A stretch of DNA of 5,995 bases from an uncultured Bacteroidota bacterium (GTDB lineage: Bacteria > Bacteroidota > Bacteroidia > Chitinophagales > Chitinophagaceae): contig CAJATB010000152.1 in NCBI GenBank assembly GCA_903944755.1, positions 1-5,995 on the forward strand, written 5' to 3'. A model generated the notes under the pieces. That model was not told the DNA's origin. It did not search any database and saw only the letters and a program-made list of their open reading frames with translations. How positions within the stretch are numbered: the stretch's first letter is position 1; every line of letters starts with the position of its first letter. The translations under genes were made by a program, and so were the position numbers. Of the stretch, positions 1 to 5,995 are shown in pieces.

Positions 1-326
1 CCACGGAAGGCATCAGTTGCTACGCCCCACCTTGCAGCTGCCTCGGGTAAGTGGTCTAAAATAATTTGTTCATTTGGGTGTATCAATGCAGTTAGTCCAT
101 ACAATTCACACACATAATTGTTTCCAAACACATGGTCCAAATGACAATGCGTATTTAATAATACTCTTGGTGTCAGTCCATTGTCTTTTATAAAATTACT
201 TAAGGTTTCTTGTTCCTGCTTAAGATAGCAACCGGGGTCAACAATAATTGCCTCTTTTTGTTCATTGAATAATACATAAGTATTTTCCTGAAATGCATTA
301 AAGCAAAAAGAGTGGATAGTTAACAT
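1..326 (-). CDS. MBL-fold (glyoxalase II-like) metallo-hydrolase, 3' end cut by window edge
   Basis: The visible part is 108 N-terminal residues running off the left edge without a stop. It opens MLTIHSFCFNAFQENTYVLF, the usual first strands of glyoxalase II-like metallo-beta-lactamase proteins. It continues with the VDPG strand (residues 29-32) and then the zinc-ligand signature T-H-C-H-L-D-H at residues 59-65, the family HxHxDH motif (His60, His62, Asp64, His65), followed by FGN. Enzymes of this group hydrolyse thioesters such as S-lactoylglutathione, or related substrates, with a two-metal centre in the cytoplasm; the exact substrate cannot be told from this half. There is no signal peptide. 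The start at 326 fits the family N-terminus, and a TAnnTTTG box lies just upstream. No Shine-Dalgarno sequence is visible. The remaining metal ligands and the C-terminus lie outside the window. Family assignment is firm; specific function is unknown. Confidence 0.9.
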   Translation of the reverse strand, partial: MLTIHSFCFNAFQENTYVLFNEQKEAIIVDPGCYLKQEQETLSNFIKDNGLTPRVLLNTHCHLDHVFGNNYVCELYGLTALIHPNEQIILDHLPEAAARWGVATDAFR

Positions 327-343
327 AGGTTAATAAATTTCAA

Positions 344-351
344 CAAAGTTA
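344..351 (-). promoter_or_regulatory. Candidate -7 promoter box of the MBL hydrolase gene
   Basis: Read on the minus strand this is TAACTTTG, an exact match to the Bacteroidota primary-sigma -7 consensus TAnnTTTG. It ends 17 bp before the start codon at 326, so the leader would be about 10 nt. No convincing TTG (-33 element) is seen about 19 bp further upstream, so the call rests on one short box and its position. Confidence 0.4.
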
Positions 352-404
352 CAATCAAAATGATGAATGGTGACTTAAAGCACATTAAAAAAATAATTAT
401 GTGT

Positions 405-412
405 TATCTTCG
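405..412 (+). promoter_or_regulatory. Candidate -7 promoter box of the DUF5686 gene
   Basis: TATCTTCG differs from the Bacteroidota -7 consensus TAnnTTTG at one position (C for the third T). It ends 4 bp before the ATG at 417. If used, transcription would begin at or within a few bases of that ATG, giving a nearly leaderless message. It would also exclude the upstream in-frame ATG at 360 from the transcript. No clear -33 TTG is visible. Confidence 0.35.
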
Positions 413-416
413 CGAA

Positions 417-2906
417 ATGAAATTGAAAACTTGTGCATTAGCTTGTGTTTTTTTGTTATTTTTTATTGCAAACTCGAAAACCGTTTCTGCTCAACAATAT
501 AATTATAAAGGTAAAGTAGCTGACCATCAAAGTGAGGAGCCATTGCCTTTTGTTGCTGTGTCTTATGTAAAAGACAAGACAGGGGTGATTACCGATTCTG
601 TAGGTAATTTTATATTATTGAAATCTGTTTTTGGGGTAAATGATACATTAAAAATACAAAGTGTTGGCTATACAACTTTGTACATCCCACTAGCAAAAAT
701 TAATAAGGAGGACCTAGGTATTATTCATTTATTTGTCGAAGCATCGAAGCAAGAGGCAGTGGTAAAATCAAAGTACAATAGGTCATTGTGGTTTTGGAGA
801 AAAATTATGTCTAATAAACCAAAAAACAATCCTGCAGAGTTGGTAAACTATAGCTACGAATTGTATAATAAATTAGAAGTTGATTTGAATAATGTAGATA
901 AGGATAAGCTATCCAAGAATTCGCTCATTAAGCCACTAGAATTCATTTTTGATTATATTGACACTTCCGAAACGCATCAGGCATTTTTGCCTGTGTATTT
1001 AACAGAAACTGTTTCGGATTATTATTATCAAAATGTGCCAAGAAAAACATTGGAAGTTATTAAGAAGACGAGAACCAATGGGATTGAAAACGAGTCTATT
1101 ATTAAAGAATTAGGGGGTACCTACCAGAATATAAACGTGTATAAAAATGTCATTCCAGTTTTAAATAAAACCTTTATAGGTCCCTTTAATACCAATGCTG
1201 ACGCCTATTATACTTTCAAATTAGCCGACACCGCTTATTTGAATGGCAAGCGTTTGGTGCATTTCTTTTTCAAACCCAAAGGGATTAATGAACTTACTTT
1301 TGAAGGAGACTGTTGGATACACGACACGAGCTTTGCCATTCAAAAAATAACGTTACGCCCTTCCACTTTTGCGGATATTAACTTTTTAGAATCATTAACC
1401 ATGATTCAAGAGTTTAAACTCATTAATGATTCTACTTGGTTTTTGTCAAAGGATCGCTTTGTGGGTGATTTTTCGCCAAGGAAAGGCATGATTGGTATAA
1501 AGGGAAGAAAAACTACCACTTACAAAAACGTGGTAATAAACAATAATGACGTGTCGGAGCGTTTAGCTAAAATTAAAAAATCACCTGAGGTTGAATTATT
1601 GGCTAAAAGTAATACCGAAAACGAAATTGAATGGCAGACACTGAGGCACGAACCTTTGTCTAAAACCGAGAAAGCGGTATACATGGTGCTTGATACTTTA
1701 AATAAAAACAAAACTTTTCAATTTTATAAAAATGCTGGTGAGTTTTTAGTAAAAGGAATAAAAGAAGTAGGCAATTATACCTTAGGTCCTTGGTTTAATG
1801 TTTTAAGTGCAAACAATTGGGAAGGGGTAAGGGTTAGGCTAGATGCTGCAACAAACTTGGGATTTAGCCAAAACTGGAATATTTACGGGTACGCTGCCTA
1901 TGGTTCGCGTGATGAAAGACTGAAGGGTAAGTTAGGACTTACTTATAGGTTTAATAAAAGTCCTTTGGTGTATGTTCAAGCAGAACATAAGTCGGATTTA
2001 GAATTTGGGCAAGAATACTTTGATCAAATTAGTAACGATAATTTATTCGGAACCTTATTGAGAAGAAATAATATTCCTTTTAAATTTCAAGCATTAACAC
2101 AATCTCAATTTAAAGTTTTTCATGAAAACAATAAAGGTTTTCAATTTACATGGTCTGTTGCCGACAAACAATACAATCCATTATTAAACTTGCCATTAAT
2201 AGTAGGGGCGAACCCAACTGAAAATTTAATGCGTTCTTTTGAGGCGGGATTTGAACTTCGCTTTGCTTACCAAGAACGTTTCTTTGAAAGTAACTTTACT
2301 CGGTTTGGGTTTGGTAGTTTGTTTCCAGTAATTGATATTAAGTACACGCAGAGTTTTAAAAAGGTTTTAAAATCGGGTAATGAGTATAAGAAATTCAATT
2401 TCAGCATTAATGACGAATTGCCCATTACGCCTTTTGGAAATATTGTTTATGCAATTTATGGAGGTAAAACCTGGGGTACTACTGCTTATTCTTTTTTAGA
2501 CATAATGCCGGGTAACGAAATGAATTATTACAATAAATATGCATTTAATATGATGCGTCGGTATGAATTTATCAGCGACGCTTTCGTAGGTATGAATATT
2601 GAACATAAAATAGGGAAGGGGATTCTTAAGTACATTCCATTAATTAAGAAAACTAAATGGAGGCAGTTTTGGAGTGCAAAAGCAGTGGTAGGGGAACTTT
2701 CAGCCGAAAACAAACAACTTAACTTTATAGGGAACCACCCTTTCAATTCTTTTCAATCGAAGCCTTATTATGAATTGGGAACAGGCATCGAGAATATTGC
2801 TCGATTCTTTAGGGTTGACTTTGTTTGGAGGTTAAAAAATGACCAATTAATTACTTCAACGCCTTCTTCATTTGGTATTTTTGGAAGCTTTAGGGTTGCT
2901 TTGTAG
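417..2906 (+). CDS. Exported outer-membrane protein with CarboxypepD_reg-like and DUF5686 domains
   Basis: The protein has 829 residues from the ATG at 417. It starts with a Sec signal peptide: MKLK, a hydrophobic stretch (about 6-19) and a likely cut after V-S-A at residue 25. Residues about 30-92 form a carboxypeptidase regulatory-like beta-sandwich (GKV, EPLPFVAV, TDSVGNF, VGY). The DUF5686 core follows, with ELYNKLEVDLNN (148-159), LPVYLTETVSDYYY (191-204), FEGDCWIHDTSFAIQKI (295-311) and a long aromatic, strand-rich C-terminal half ending GSFRVAL, consistent with an outer-membrane beta-barrel. The family is widespread in Bacteroidota and its function is not established; length is normal. 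The frame stays open back to an ATG at 360, adding 19 residues. I prefer 417 because it gives a clean signal peptide and lies just after a -7-like box. The gene converges with pyrD, with 4 bp between stops. Family assignment is firm; start is moderately sure. Confidence 0.9.
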   Translation: MKLKTCALACVFLLFFIANSKTVSAQQYNYKGKVADHQSEEPLPFVAVSYVKDKTGVITDSVGNFILLKSVFGVNDTLKIQSVGYTTLYIPLAKINKEDLGIIHLFVEASKQEAVVKSKYNRSLWFWRKIMSNKPKNNPAELVNYSYELYNKLEVDLNNVDKDKLSKNSLIKPLEFIFDYIDTSETHQAFLPVYLTETVSDYYYQNVPRKTLEVIKKTRTNGIENESIIKELGGTYQNINVYKNVIPVLNKTFIGPFNTNADAYYTFKLADTAYLNGKRLVHFFFKPKGINELTFEGDCWIHDTSFAIQKITLRPSTFADINFLESLTMIQEFKLINDSTWFLSKDRFVGDFSPRKGMIGIKGRKTTTYKNVVINNNDVSERLAKIKKSPEVELLAKSNTENEIEWQTLRHEPLSKTEKAVYMVLDTLNKNKTFQFYKNAGEFLVKGIKEVGNYTLGPWFNVLSANNWEGVRVRLDAATNLGFSQNWNIYGYAAYGSRDERLKGKLGLTYRFNKSPLVYVQAEHKSDLEFGQEYFDQISNDNLFGTLLRRNNIPFKFQALTQSQFKVFHENNKGFQFTWSVADKQYNPLLNLPLIVGANPTENLMRSFEAGFELRFAYQERFFESNFTRFGFGSLFPVIDIKYTQSFKKVLKSGNEYKKFNFSINDELPITPFGNIVYAIYGGKTWGTTAYSFLDIMPGNEMNYYNKYAFNMMRRYEFISDAFVGMNIEHKIGKGILKYIPLIKKTKWRQFWSAKAVVGELSAENKQLNFIGNHPFNSFQSKPYYELGTGIENIARFFRVDFVWRLKNDQLITSTPSSFGIFGSFRVAL

Positions 2907-2910
2907 TAAT

Positions 2911-3951
2911 TTATTTTCTTAAGTTTGTAGCTAAGGTTTTACAAATATTTTTTACAATATAGGGCCCTTCATAAATAAAGCCAGTCCAGATTTGCACTAA
3001 GCTTGCCCCGGCATCTATTTTAGTTTGCGCGTCATCGCCAGTAAAAATACCCCCACTTGCAATAATAGGTAGCGATAAGTTTTTATGTAAATAGTTTAAA
3101 ATAGCGGTTGACTTGTTTAATAGCAATTGTCCACTAAGTCCACCTGCGCCAATGATTGCAGCTTTATTAAAATTAGCGGGATGCAGCAAACTCCTATCAA
3201 TAGTAGTATTGCTCGACACAAGTCCATCAATTTTAACTTCTTGTGTTAGAGAAATGATGTCATCTAAAGCAGCAGTTTCCAAATCGGGAGCAATTTTTAA
3301 AAGTATGGGCTTGTTGTTTTTATTAATTAATTGCAGTTCTGTAAATATTTTTCTAAGGGCTTCTTTTTCTTGTAACTCACGCAATCCCGGTGTGTTGGGC
3401 GAACTTACATTCACTACAAAATAATCTACCACTTCTTCAAGCCCTTTAAAATTGGTGCAATAATCTTTCCAGGCATCCGTATTTTCTGTAACTTTATTTT
3501 TGCCAATATTACCGCCAATAATTAAATTTGAATCGGTGGTTTCTTTTCTTTTTTTCAACCTTGTGGCAATGGCCTCAACGCCATCATTGTTAAAACCCAT
3601 CCTATTAATTAGCGCTTTTTGGTCGGGTATTCTAAACAACCTTGGTTGCGGATTACCTGCCTGTGCTTTTGGTGTAACTGTTCCAATTTCTACAAATCCA
3701 AAACCTAACATTTCTAATGCATCTAAATGTTCGGCATTTTTGTCAAAGCCAGCCCCAAGCCCTACAGGGTTGGGAAAATGCAGCCCGAATAAATCTTTTG
3801 CAATTATGGGGTCATTATATTGGAATTCTTTAGCCAATGCTTTTCGTATAAAAGGGATACTTGCTGCAAAATGCAAACCTTTCATAGATACTTTATGGGC
3901 GGTTTCTGGTTCGAGCAGAAAAAGGGTATTTCGGATGATTGGGTACAACAT
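2911..3951 (-). CDS. pyrD: Dihydroorotate dehydrogenase (quinone), class 2
   Basis: This flavoenzyme oxidises (S)-dihydroorotate to orotate, the fourth step of de novo UMP synthesis. Class 2 enzymes pass the electrons to membrane quinone. The 346-residue length is typical of class 2. The N-terminal amphipathic segment (MLYPIIRNTLFLLEPETAHK, about 1-40) marks the membrane-associated quinone-binding extension absent from class 1. Clear motifs are NPVGLGAGFDKN (61-72, FMN site), EIGTVTPK (88-95), INRMGFNNDG (115-124), GGNIGKNK (146-153), and NVSSPNTPGLR (181-191) with Ser184 as the expected catalytic base. ILLKIAPDL (216-224), SSNTTIDR (246-253) and the FMN-phosphate motif ASGGIFTGDDA (298-308) complete the set. 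The enzyme acts at the inner face of the cytoplasmic membrane. The ATG at 3951 gives the standard N-terminus. The gene stands alone here, diverging from the thiolase and converging with the DUF5686 gene; no other pyr gene is in view. Confidence 0.97.
   Translation of the reverse strand: MLYPIIRNTLFLLEPETAHKVSMKGLHFAASIPFIRKALAKEFQYNDPIIAKDLFGLHFPNPVGLGAGFDKNAEHLDALEMLGFGFVEIGTVTPKAQAGNPQPRLFRIPDQKALINRMGFNNDGVEAIATRLKKRKETTDSNLIIGGNIGKNKVTENTDAWKDYCTNFKGLEEVVDYFVVNVSSPNTPGLRELQEKEALRKIFTELQLINKNNKPILLKIAPDLETAALDDIISLTQEVKIDGLVSSNTTIDRSLLHPANFNKAAIIGAGGLSGQLLLNKSTAILNYLHKNLSLPIIASGGIFTGDDAQTKIDAGASLVQIWTGFIYEGPYIVKNICKTLATNLRK
2923..2953 (+). terminator. Weak candidate intrinsic terminator for the DUF5686 gene, inside pyrD 3' end
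   Basis: In plus-strand RNA, TTTGTA (2924-2929) pairs with TACAAA (2940-2945). G-U wobbles extend it at both ends (2923/2946 and 2930/2939), leaving an 8-nt loop. Six T follow at 2948-2953, after an intervening A. The stem starts 17 nt past the DUF5686 stop and lies within the last codons of pyrD on the other strand. The stem is AT-rich and therefore weak; only its position and the T-run make it plausible. Confidence 0.3.
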
Positions 3952-3967
3952 ATTGTAAAATTACAAT
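3952..3967. repeat. 16-bp near-palindrome abutting the pyrD start codon
   Basis: ATTGTAA (3952-3958), a 2-bp AA spacer and TTACAAT (3961-3967) form perfect 7-bp inverted arms. The element touches the pyrD initiation codon (3949-3951). It could be a dimeric regulator's site or a small hairpin in the pyrD leader. It is AT-rich, so chance cannot be excluded. Confidence 0.4.
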
Positions 3968-3976
3968 GAAATATTT

Positions 3977-3992
3977 AGTTGCATAAACAACT
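3977..3992. repeat. Short inverted repeat in the pyrD/thiolase spacer
   Basis: AGTTG (3977-3981) and CAACT (3988-3992) are perfect 5-bp arms around a 6-nt CATAAA loop, followed by five T on the plus strand. No plus-strand gene ends nearby, so a terminator role is unlikely. A protein-binding site in the shared divergent promoter is possible but unproven. Confidence 0.25.
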
Positions 3993-4010
3993 TTTTATAA
4001 AAATGACTAC

Positions 4011-4032
4011 ATTTAGGTTGAATTTAGGCTGA
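4011..4032. repeat. Two-copy 11-bp tandem repeat upstream of the thiolase
   Basis: ATTTAGGTTGA (4011-4021) is followed directly by ATTTAGGCTGA (4022-4032), with one difference in 11. A third unit begins ATTTA at 4033 and then decays. The repeat ends 17 bp before the thiolase ATG. The 11-bp period is close to one helical turn, so both copies face the same side of the DNA, as is common for tandem operator half-sites. It could equally be a chance slippage product. Confidence 0.5.
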
Positions 4033-4049
4033 ATTTAAAATTATAATGT

Positions 4050-5225
4050 ATGCAAGAAGCTTATATAGTAGCAGGTTTTAGGACTGCAGTTACGAAAAGT
4101 AAAAAAGGGGGATTCAGGTTTATGCGCTCGGACGAGTTAGCCATAGAAGTAATTAAGGGATTAATGCAAACAATGCCTGCTTTAGACCATAAATTAATTG
4201 ACGACGTAATTGTAGGTAATGCGGTGCCAGAAGCAGAACAAGGCTTGCAGTTTGGAAGAATTATTGCTGCCAAGGCCTTAGGCATTGAAGTGCCTGGAAT
4301 TACTATTAACAGGTATTGTGCAAGCGGACTAGAAAGTATTGCTATGGCAACAGCAAAAATTAGGACAGGAATGGCAGAATGTATTATTGCTGGTGGAACC
4401 GAATCTATGTCAATGGTGCCGACTGTGGGATGGAAAACAGTACCTGCTTATTCTATTGTTAAGGACGAACCTGATTACTATTTAGGAATGGGCTTGACGG
4501 CCGAGTGTGTGGCAAATGAATATAATGTTTCAAGAGCTGATCAAGATGCTTTTGCATTGGCTTCTCACCAAAAAGCAAAAAATGCAATTGACAATGGATT
4601 TTTCAAAAAAGGAATTTTACCCATTGAAGTAACTGAAACATATATTAATGAAAAAAATAAAAAAGCTACACGTAGTTATATAGTAGATACGGACGATGGG
4701 GTTCGTGCCGATACAACAATAGAAGCATTGGCGAAACTGAAGCCTGCATTTGCAGTCAAAGGTTCAGTTACTGCGGGGAATTCCTCACAAACAAGTGACG
4801 GTGCTAGTTTTGTAGTGGTAATGAGCGAAAGGATGATTAATGCACTAGGGCTAAAGCCTATTGGACGTTTAGTGAATTGCGCTTCGGCTGGTGTTGAACC
4901 AAGGTTGATGGGCATTGGCCCTATTGCTGCGGTGCCAAAAGTGTTGAAACAAGCAAACATGACATTAAACCAAATTGATTTATTTGAATTAAACGAAGCA
5001 TTTGCTTCTCAATCCATAGCGGTAATTCGTGAATTAGGACTTGATTCCAATAAGGTAAATATTAATGGGGGCGCTATCGCATTAGGCCATCCATTGGGTT
5101 GTACAGGTTCGAAATTAACGGTACAAATTTTAAACGATATGGAAAGGCTTAATAAAAAATACGGAATTGTTACTGCTTGTGTAGGAGGAGGGCAGGGTAT
5201 TGCGGGCATTATTGAAAAATGTTAG
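4050..5225 (+). CDS. Thiolase-family acetyl-CoA C-acyltransferase (3-ketoacyl-CoA thiolase)
   Basis: This cytoplasmic enzyme cleaves 3-ketoacyl-CoA with CoA to acetyl-CoA and a shortened acyl-CoA, or runs the reverse condensation. The 391 residues match the family size, with the usual two thiolase halves. The nucleophile is Cys90 in INRYCASGLES (86-96). GGTESMSMVP (115-124), TAGNSSQTSDGA (241-252), NEAF (315-318), GGAIALGHPLGCTGSK (340-355, His347) and the C-terminal CVGG (Cys377 with Gly379, the CxG acid/base motif) are all present, so the enzyme should be active. The motifs resemble degradative FadA-type thiolases more than PhaA acetoacetyl-CoA thiolases, but the preferred chain length cannot be read from sequence. 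No fadB-like hydratase/dehydrogenase or acyl-CoA dehydrogenase adjoins it; it appears monocistronic, closed by a strong terminator 28 bp downstream. No Shine-Dalgarno is visible before the ATG at 4050. Confidence 0.94.
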   Translation: MQEAYIVAGFRTAVTKSKKGGFRFMRSDELAIEVIKGLMQTMPALDHKLIDDVIVGNAVPEAEQGLQFGRIIAAKALGIEVPGITINRYCASGLESIAMATAKIRTGMAECIIAGGTESMSMVPTVGWKTVPAYSIVKDEPDYYLGMGLTAECVANEYNVSRADQDAFALASHQKAKNAIDNGFFKKGILPIEVTETYINEKNKKATRSYIVDTDDGVRADTTIEALAKLKPAFAVKGSVTAGNSSQTSDGASFVVVMSERMINALGLKPIGRLVNCASAGVEPRLMGIGPIAAVPKVLKQANMTLNQIDLFELNEAFASQSIAVIRELGLDSNKVNINGGAIALGHPLGCTGSKLTVQILNDMERLNKKYGIVTACVGGGQGIAGIIEKC

Positions 5226-5253
5226 TTGAATATAGTTGGGCTATCAACCTTAC

Positions 5254-5285
5254 AAAAAAGCCATCTAAATATAGATGGCTTTTTT
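5254..5285. terminator. Bidirectional intrinsic terminator between thiolase and NamZ-like gene
   Basis: Perfect 14-bp arms AAAAAAGCCATCTA (5254-5267) and TAGATGGCTTTTTT (5272-5285) enclose a 4-nt AATA loop. The GC-containing core AGCCATCTA is flanked by A6 on the left and T6 on the right, so RNA from either strand forms a stem followed by U6. It lies 28 bp past the thiolase stop and 41 bp past the stop of the facing gene, and is well placed to end both transcripts. Confidence 0.9.
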
Positions 5286-5297
5286 GATGCTTTTAAA

Positions 5298-5320
5298 AAG
5301 TCGCTTATAAAAAGCGTCTT
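5298..5320 (-). terminator. Second hairpin terminator downstream of the NamZ-like gene
   Basis: Arms 5298-5306 and 5312-5320 pair over 9 positions with one internal T-T mismatch (5301/5317) around a 5-nt loop. Read on the minus strand, the stem ends in CTT and runs into three more T (five in a row). It begins 6 bp after the stop of the minus-strand gene, so this gene would meet two terminators in series. It is weaker than the neighbouring perfect hairpin. Confidence 0.5.
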
Positions 5321-5326
5321 GCTTAT

Positions 5327-5995
5327 TTATTTAAAATCTTTATACAGTAAGTATTTTTTTCTTTTTGCTTTAAACTCGGTTAAACCTGCTTGCCAACTTT
5401 TACGAATATCGGCTTCTGACACACCTGCCTTTATTTGCTCCATTAATGTAGCGTTACCTGCAAGTTTATTAAAGAAGTAAGCAGTAGGTGCTTCCGTTTT
5501 TGGACGTAAAAAGAAAGAATCTTTTTGAGGGAAGCTATTATACATTTCAATTATTAAGGCAAGGTCAATTTTATTTTTTGGTGGCTCAACTTTTGTCAAG
5601 TCCCAGCCGAAACATTTTTGTCCATATAATTTAGAATTCATTGCGCCCATTCTAGGGCCAGGTGTGAAGCTGAATTGTTTATGCTGGATACTTGGGTGAC
5701 CAATATAGGCAAATGCATGTGCAGTGCCGCGTCCTTCACTCATTACGGTCCCTTCTATCAAACAAGTAGTTGCATACCAGTATATTGAATTCATATTTGG
5801 CAGGTTAGGGGAAGGGGCGACATCCAAGGTATACAGGGAGGCATGGTCGTAATTTTTATTGCGAATAATAGTAAGCGACCAATTTGCATTTTGTGTTGCC
5901 TTAGCGCTATCCATTTTCATCCAATGCTCACCTCTTGCCATTAATGCGTATTCCCCAATAGTCAGTCCATAAACACTTGGAATAGGGTTTCTTCC
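5327..5995 (-). CDS. namZ: DUF1343 / NamZ-type exo-beta-N-acetylmuramidase (GH171), N-terminal part outside window
   Basis: The 222 visible residues are the C-terminal part of a DUF1343 protein, a family usually near 400 residues. NamZ members release N-acetylmuramic acid from non-reducing ends of peptidoglycan fragments, feeding cell-wall salvage. Family marks are GRNPIPSVYGLTIGEYALMARGE-type sequence at the window edge, PSPNLPN (61-67 of the visible part), CLIEGTVMSEGRGT (78-91), the FTPGP segment (110-114) and the closing FKAKRKKYLLY. An ATG at 5941 is internal: the frame is open for 18 more codons to the window edge, and those codons encode conserved family sequence, so the real start lies beyond 5995. 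The catalytic N-terminal domain and any signal peptide are therefore not visible, so activity and location cannot be judged. Two terminators follow the stop. Family assignment is strong; the enzymatic role is inferred from characterised homologues. Confidence 0.85.
   Translation of the reverse strand, partial: GRNPIPSVYGLTIGEYALMARGEHWMKMDSAKATQNANWSLTIIRNKNYDHASLYTLDVAPSPNLPNMNSIYWYATTCLIEGTVMSEGRGTAHAFAYIGHPSIQHKQFSFTPGPRMGAMNSKLYGQKCFGWDLTKVEPPKNKIDLALIIEMYNSFPQKDSFFLRPKTEAPTAYFFNKLAGNATLMEQIKAGVSEADIRKSWQAGLTEFKAKRKKYLLYKDFK

Noticed and set aside
1520..1711. Minus-strand open frames inside the DUF5686 gene (also 2528-2746)
   Set aside because: Short, antisense to coding sequence, and without domain or promoter support.
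3113..3424. 103-codon plus-strand open frame opposite the pyrD 3' half
   Set aside because: Antisense shadow of pyrD with no promoter or family features.
3500..3958. 152-codon plus-strand open frame opposite the pyrD 5' half
   Set aside because: It lies entirely antisense to a well-conserved pyrD, and its translation shows no recognisable domain. It reflects the low stop density opposite pyrD codons.
4042..4047. TATAAT hexamer just before the thiolase ATG
   Set aside because: It looks like a sigma70 -10 box but ends 2 bp before the start codon, so the transcript would begin inside the gene. Bacteroidota promoters also use a different consensus.
4676..4960. 94-codon minus-strand open frame within the thiolase
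   Set aside because: Shadow frame opposite conserved thiolase coding sequence; the same holds for the frames at 4061-4285 and 5009-5209.
5224..5248. Imperfect inverted repeat GTTGA...TCAAC just after the thiolase stop
   Set aside because: The stem needs a bulge and no T-run follows; the perfect terminator at 5254-5285 explains termination better.
5226..5480. 84-codon plus-strand open frame directly after the thiolase stop
   Set aside because: It starts right after the thiolase stop, reads straight through both terminator hairpins and then antisense to the DUF1343 gene. The protein has low-complexity hydrophobic content and no family resemblance.
1..5995. A novel multi-gene system (defence, mobile, secretion or biosynthetic)
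   Set aside because: All five genes fall in known families with unrelated roles and alternating orientation. There are no repeats, integrase, transposase, RNA genes or composition shifts that would mark an island.

Overview
This is a low-GC window whose gene content points to the phylum Bacteroidota (Bacteroidetes). The main evidence is an outer-membrane protein of the CarboxypepD_reg-like + DUF5686 type, an architecture essentially confined to that phylum. Supporting evidence is the general lack of purine-rich Shine-Dalgarno sequences before start codons, and -7 boxes of the Bacteroidota TAnnTTTG kind in one intergenic region. I cannot name the genus; a Chitinophagaceae/Sphingobacteriia-like lineage is a guess.

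Layout, left to right: (1) 1-326, minus: N-terminal 108 residues of an MBL-fold (glyoxalase II-like) hydrolase, cut by the window edge. (2) 327-416: short divergent promoter region. (3) 417-2906, plus: exported DUF5686 outer-membrane protein with a regulatory-like beta-sandwich at its N-terminus and a predicted C-terminal barrel. (4) 2911-3951, minus: pyrD, class 2 (quinone-linked) dihydroorotate dehydrogenase, tail-to-tail with the DUF5686 gene with only 4 bp between them. (5) 3952-4049: 98 bp divergent promoter region holding a near-palindrome against the pyrD start and an 11-bp tandem repeat before the thiolase. (6) 4050-5225, plus: thiolase-family acetyl-CoA C-acyltransferase with a complete catalytic set. 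(7) 5226-5326: convergent intergenic region with a strong bidirectional intrinsic terminator and a second hairpin that serves the minus strand. (8) 5327-5995, minus: C-terminal 222 residues of a DUF1343/NamZ-type exo-beta-N-acetylmuramidase, whose start lies beyond the right edge.

The genes alternate in orientation (- + - + -), so no two neighbours can form an operon in this window. Their roles are unrelated: general hydrolase, envelope protein, pyrimidine synthesis, beta-oxidation/acyl-CoA metabolism and peptidoglycan salvage. It reads as an ordinary chromosomal core region. I saw no mobile element, CRISPR array, tRNA/rRNA, toxin-antitoxin or defence module, and no sign of a new multi-gene system. 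The points worth a second look are small and regulatory: repeat elements in the pyrD/thiolase spacer, a start-codon reassignment supported by a promoter box, a terminator apparently buried in the facing gene, and the partial NamZ gene at the edge.
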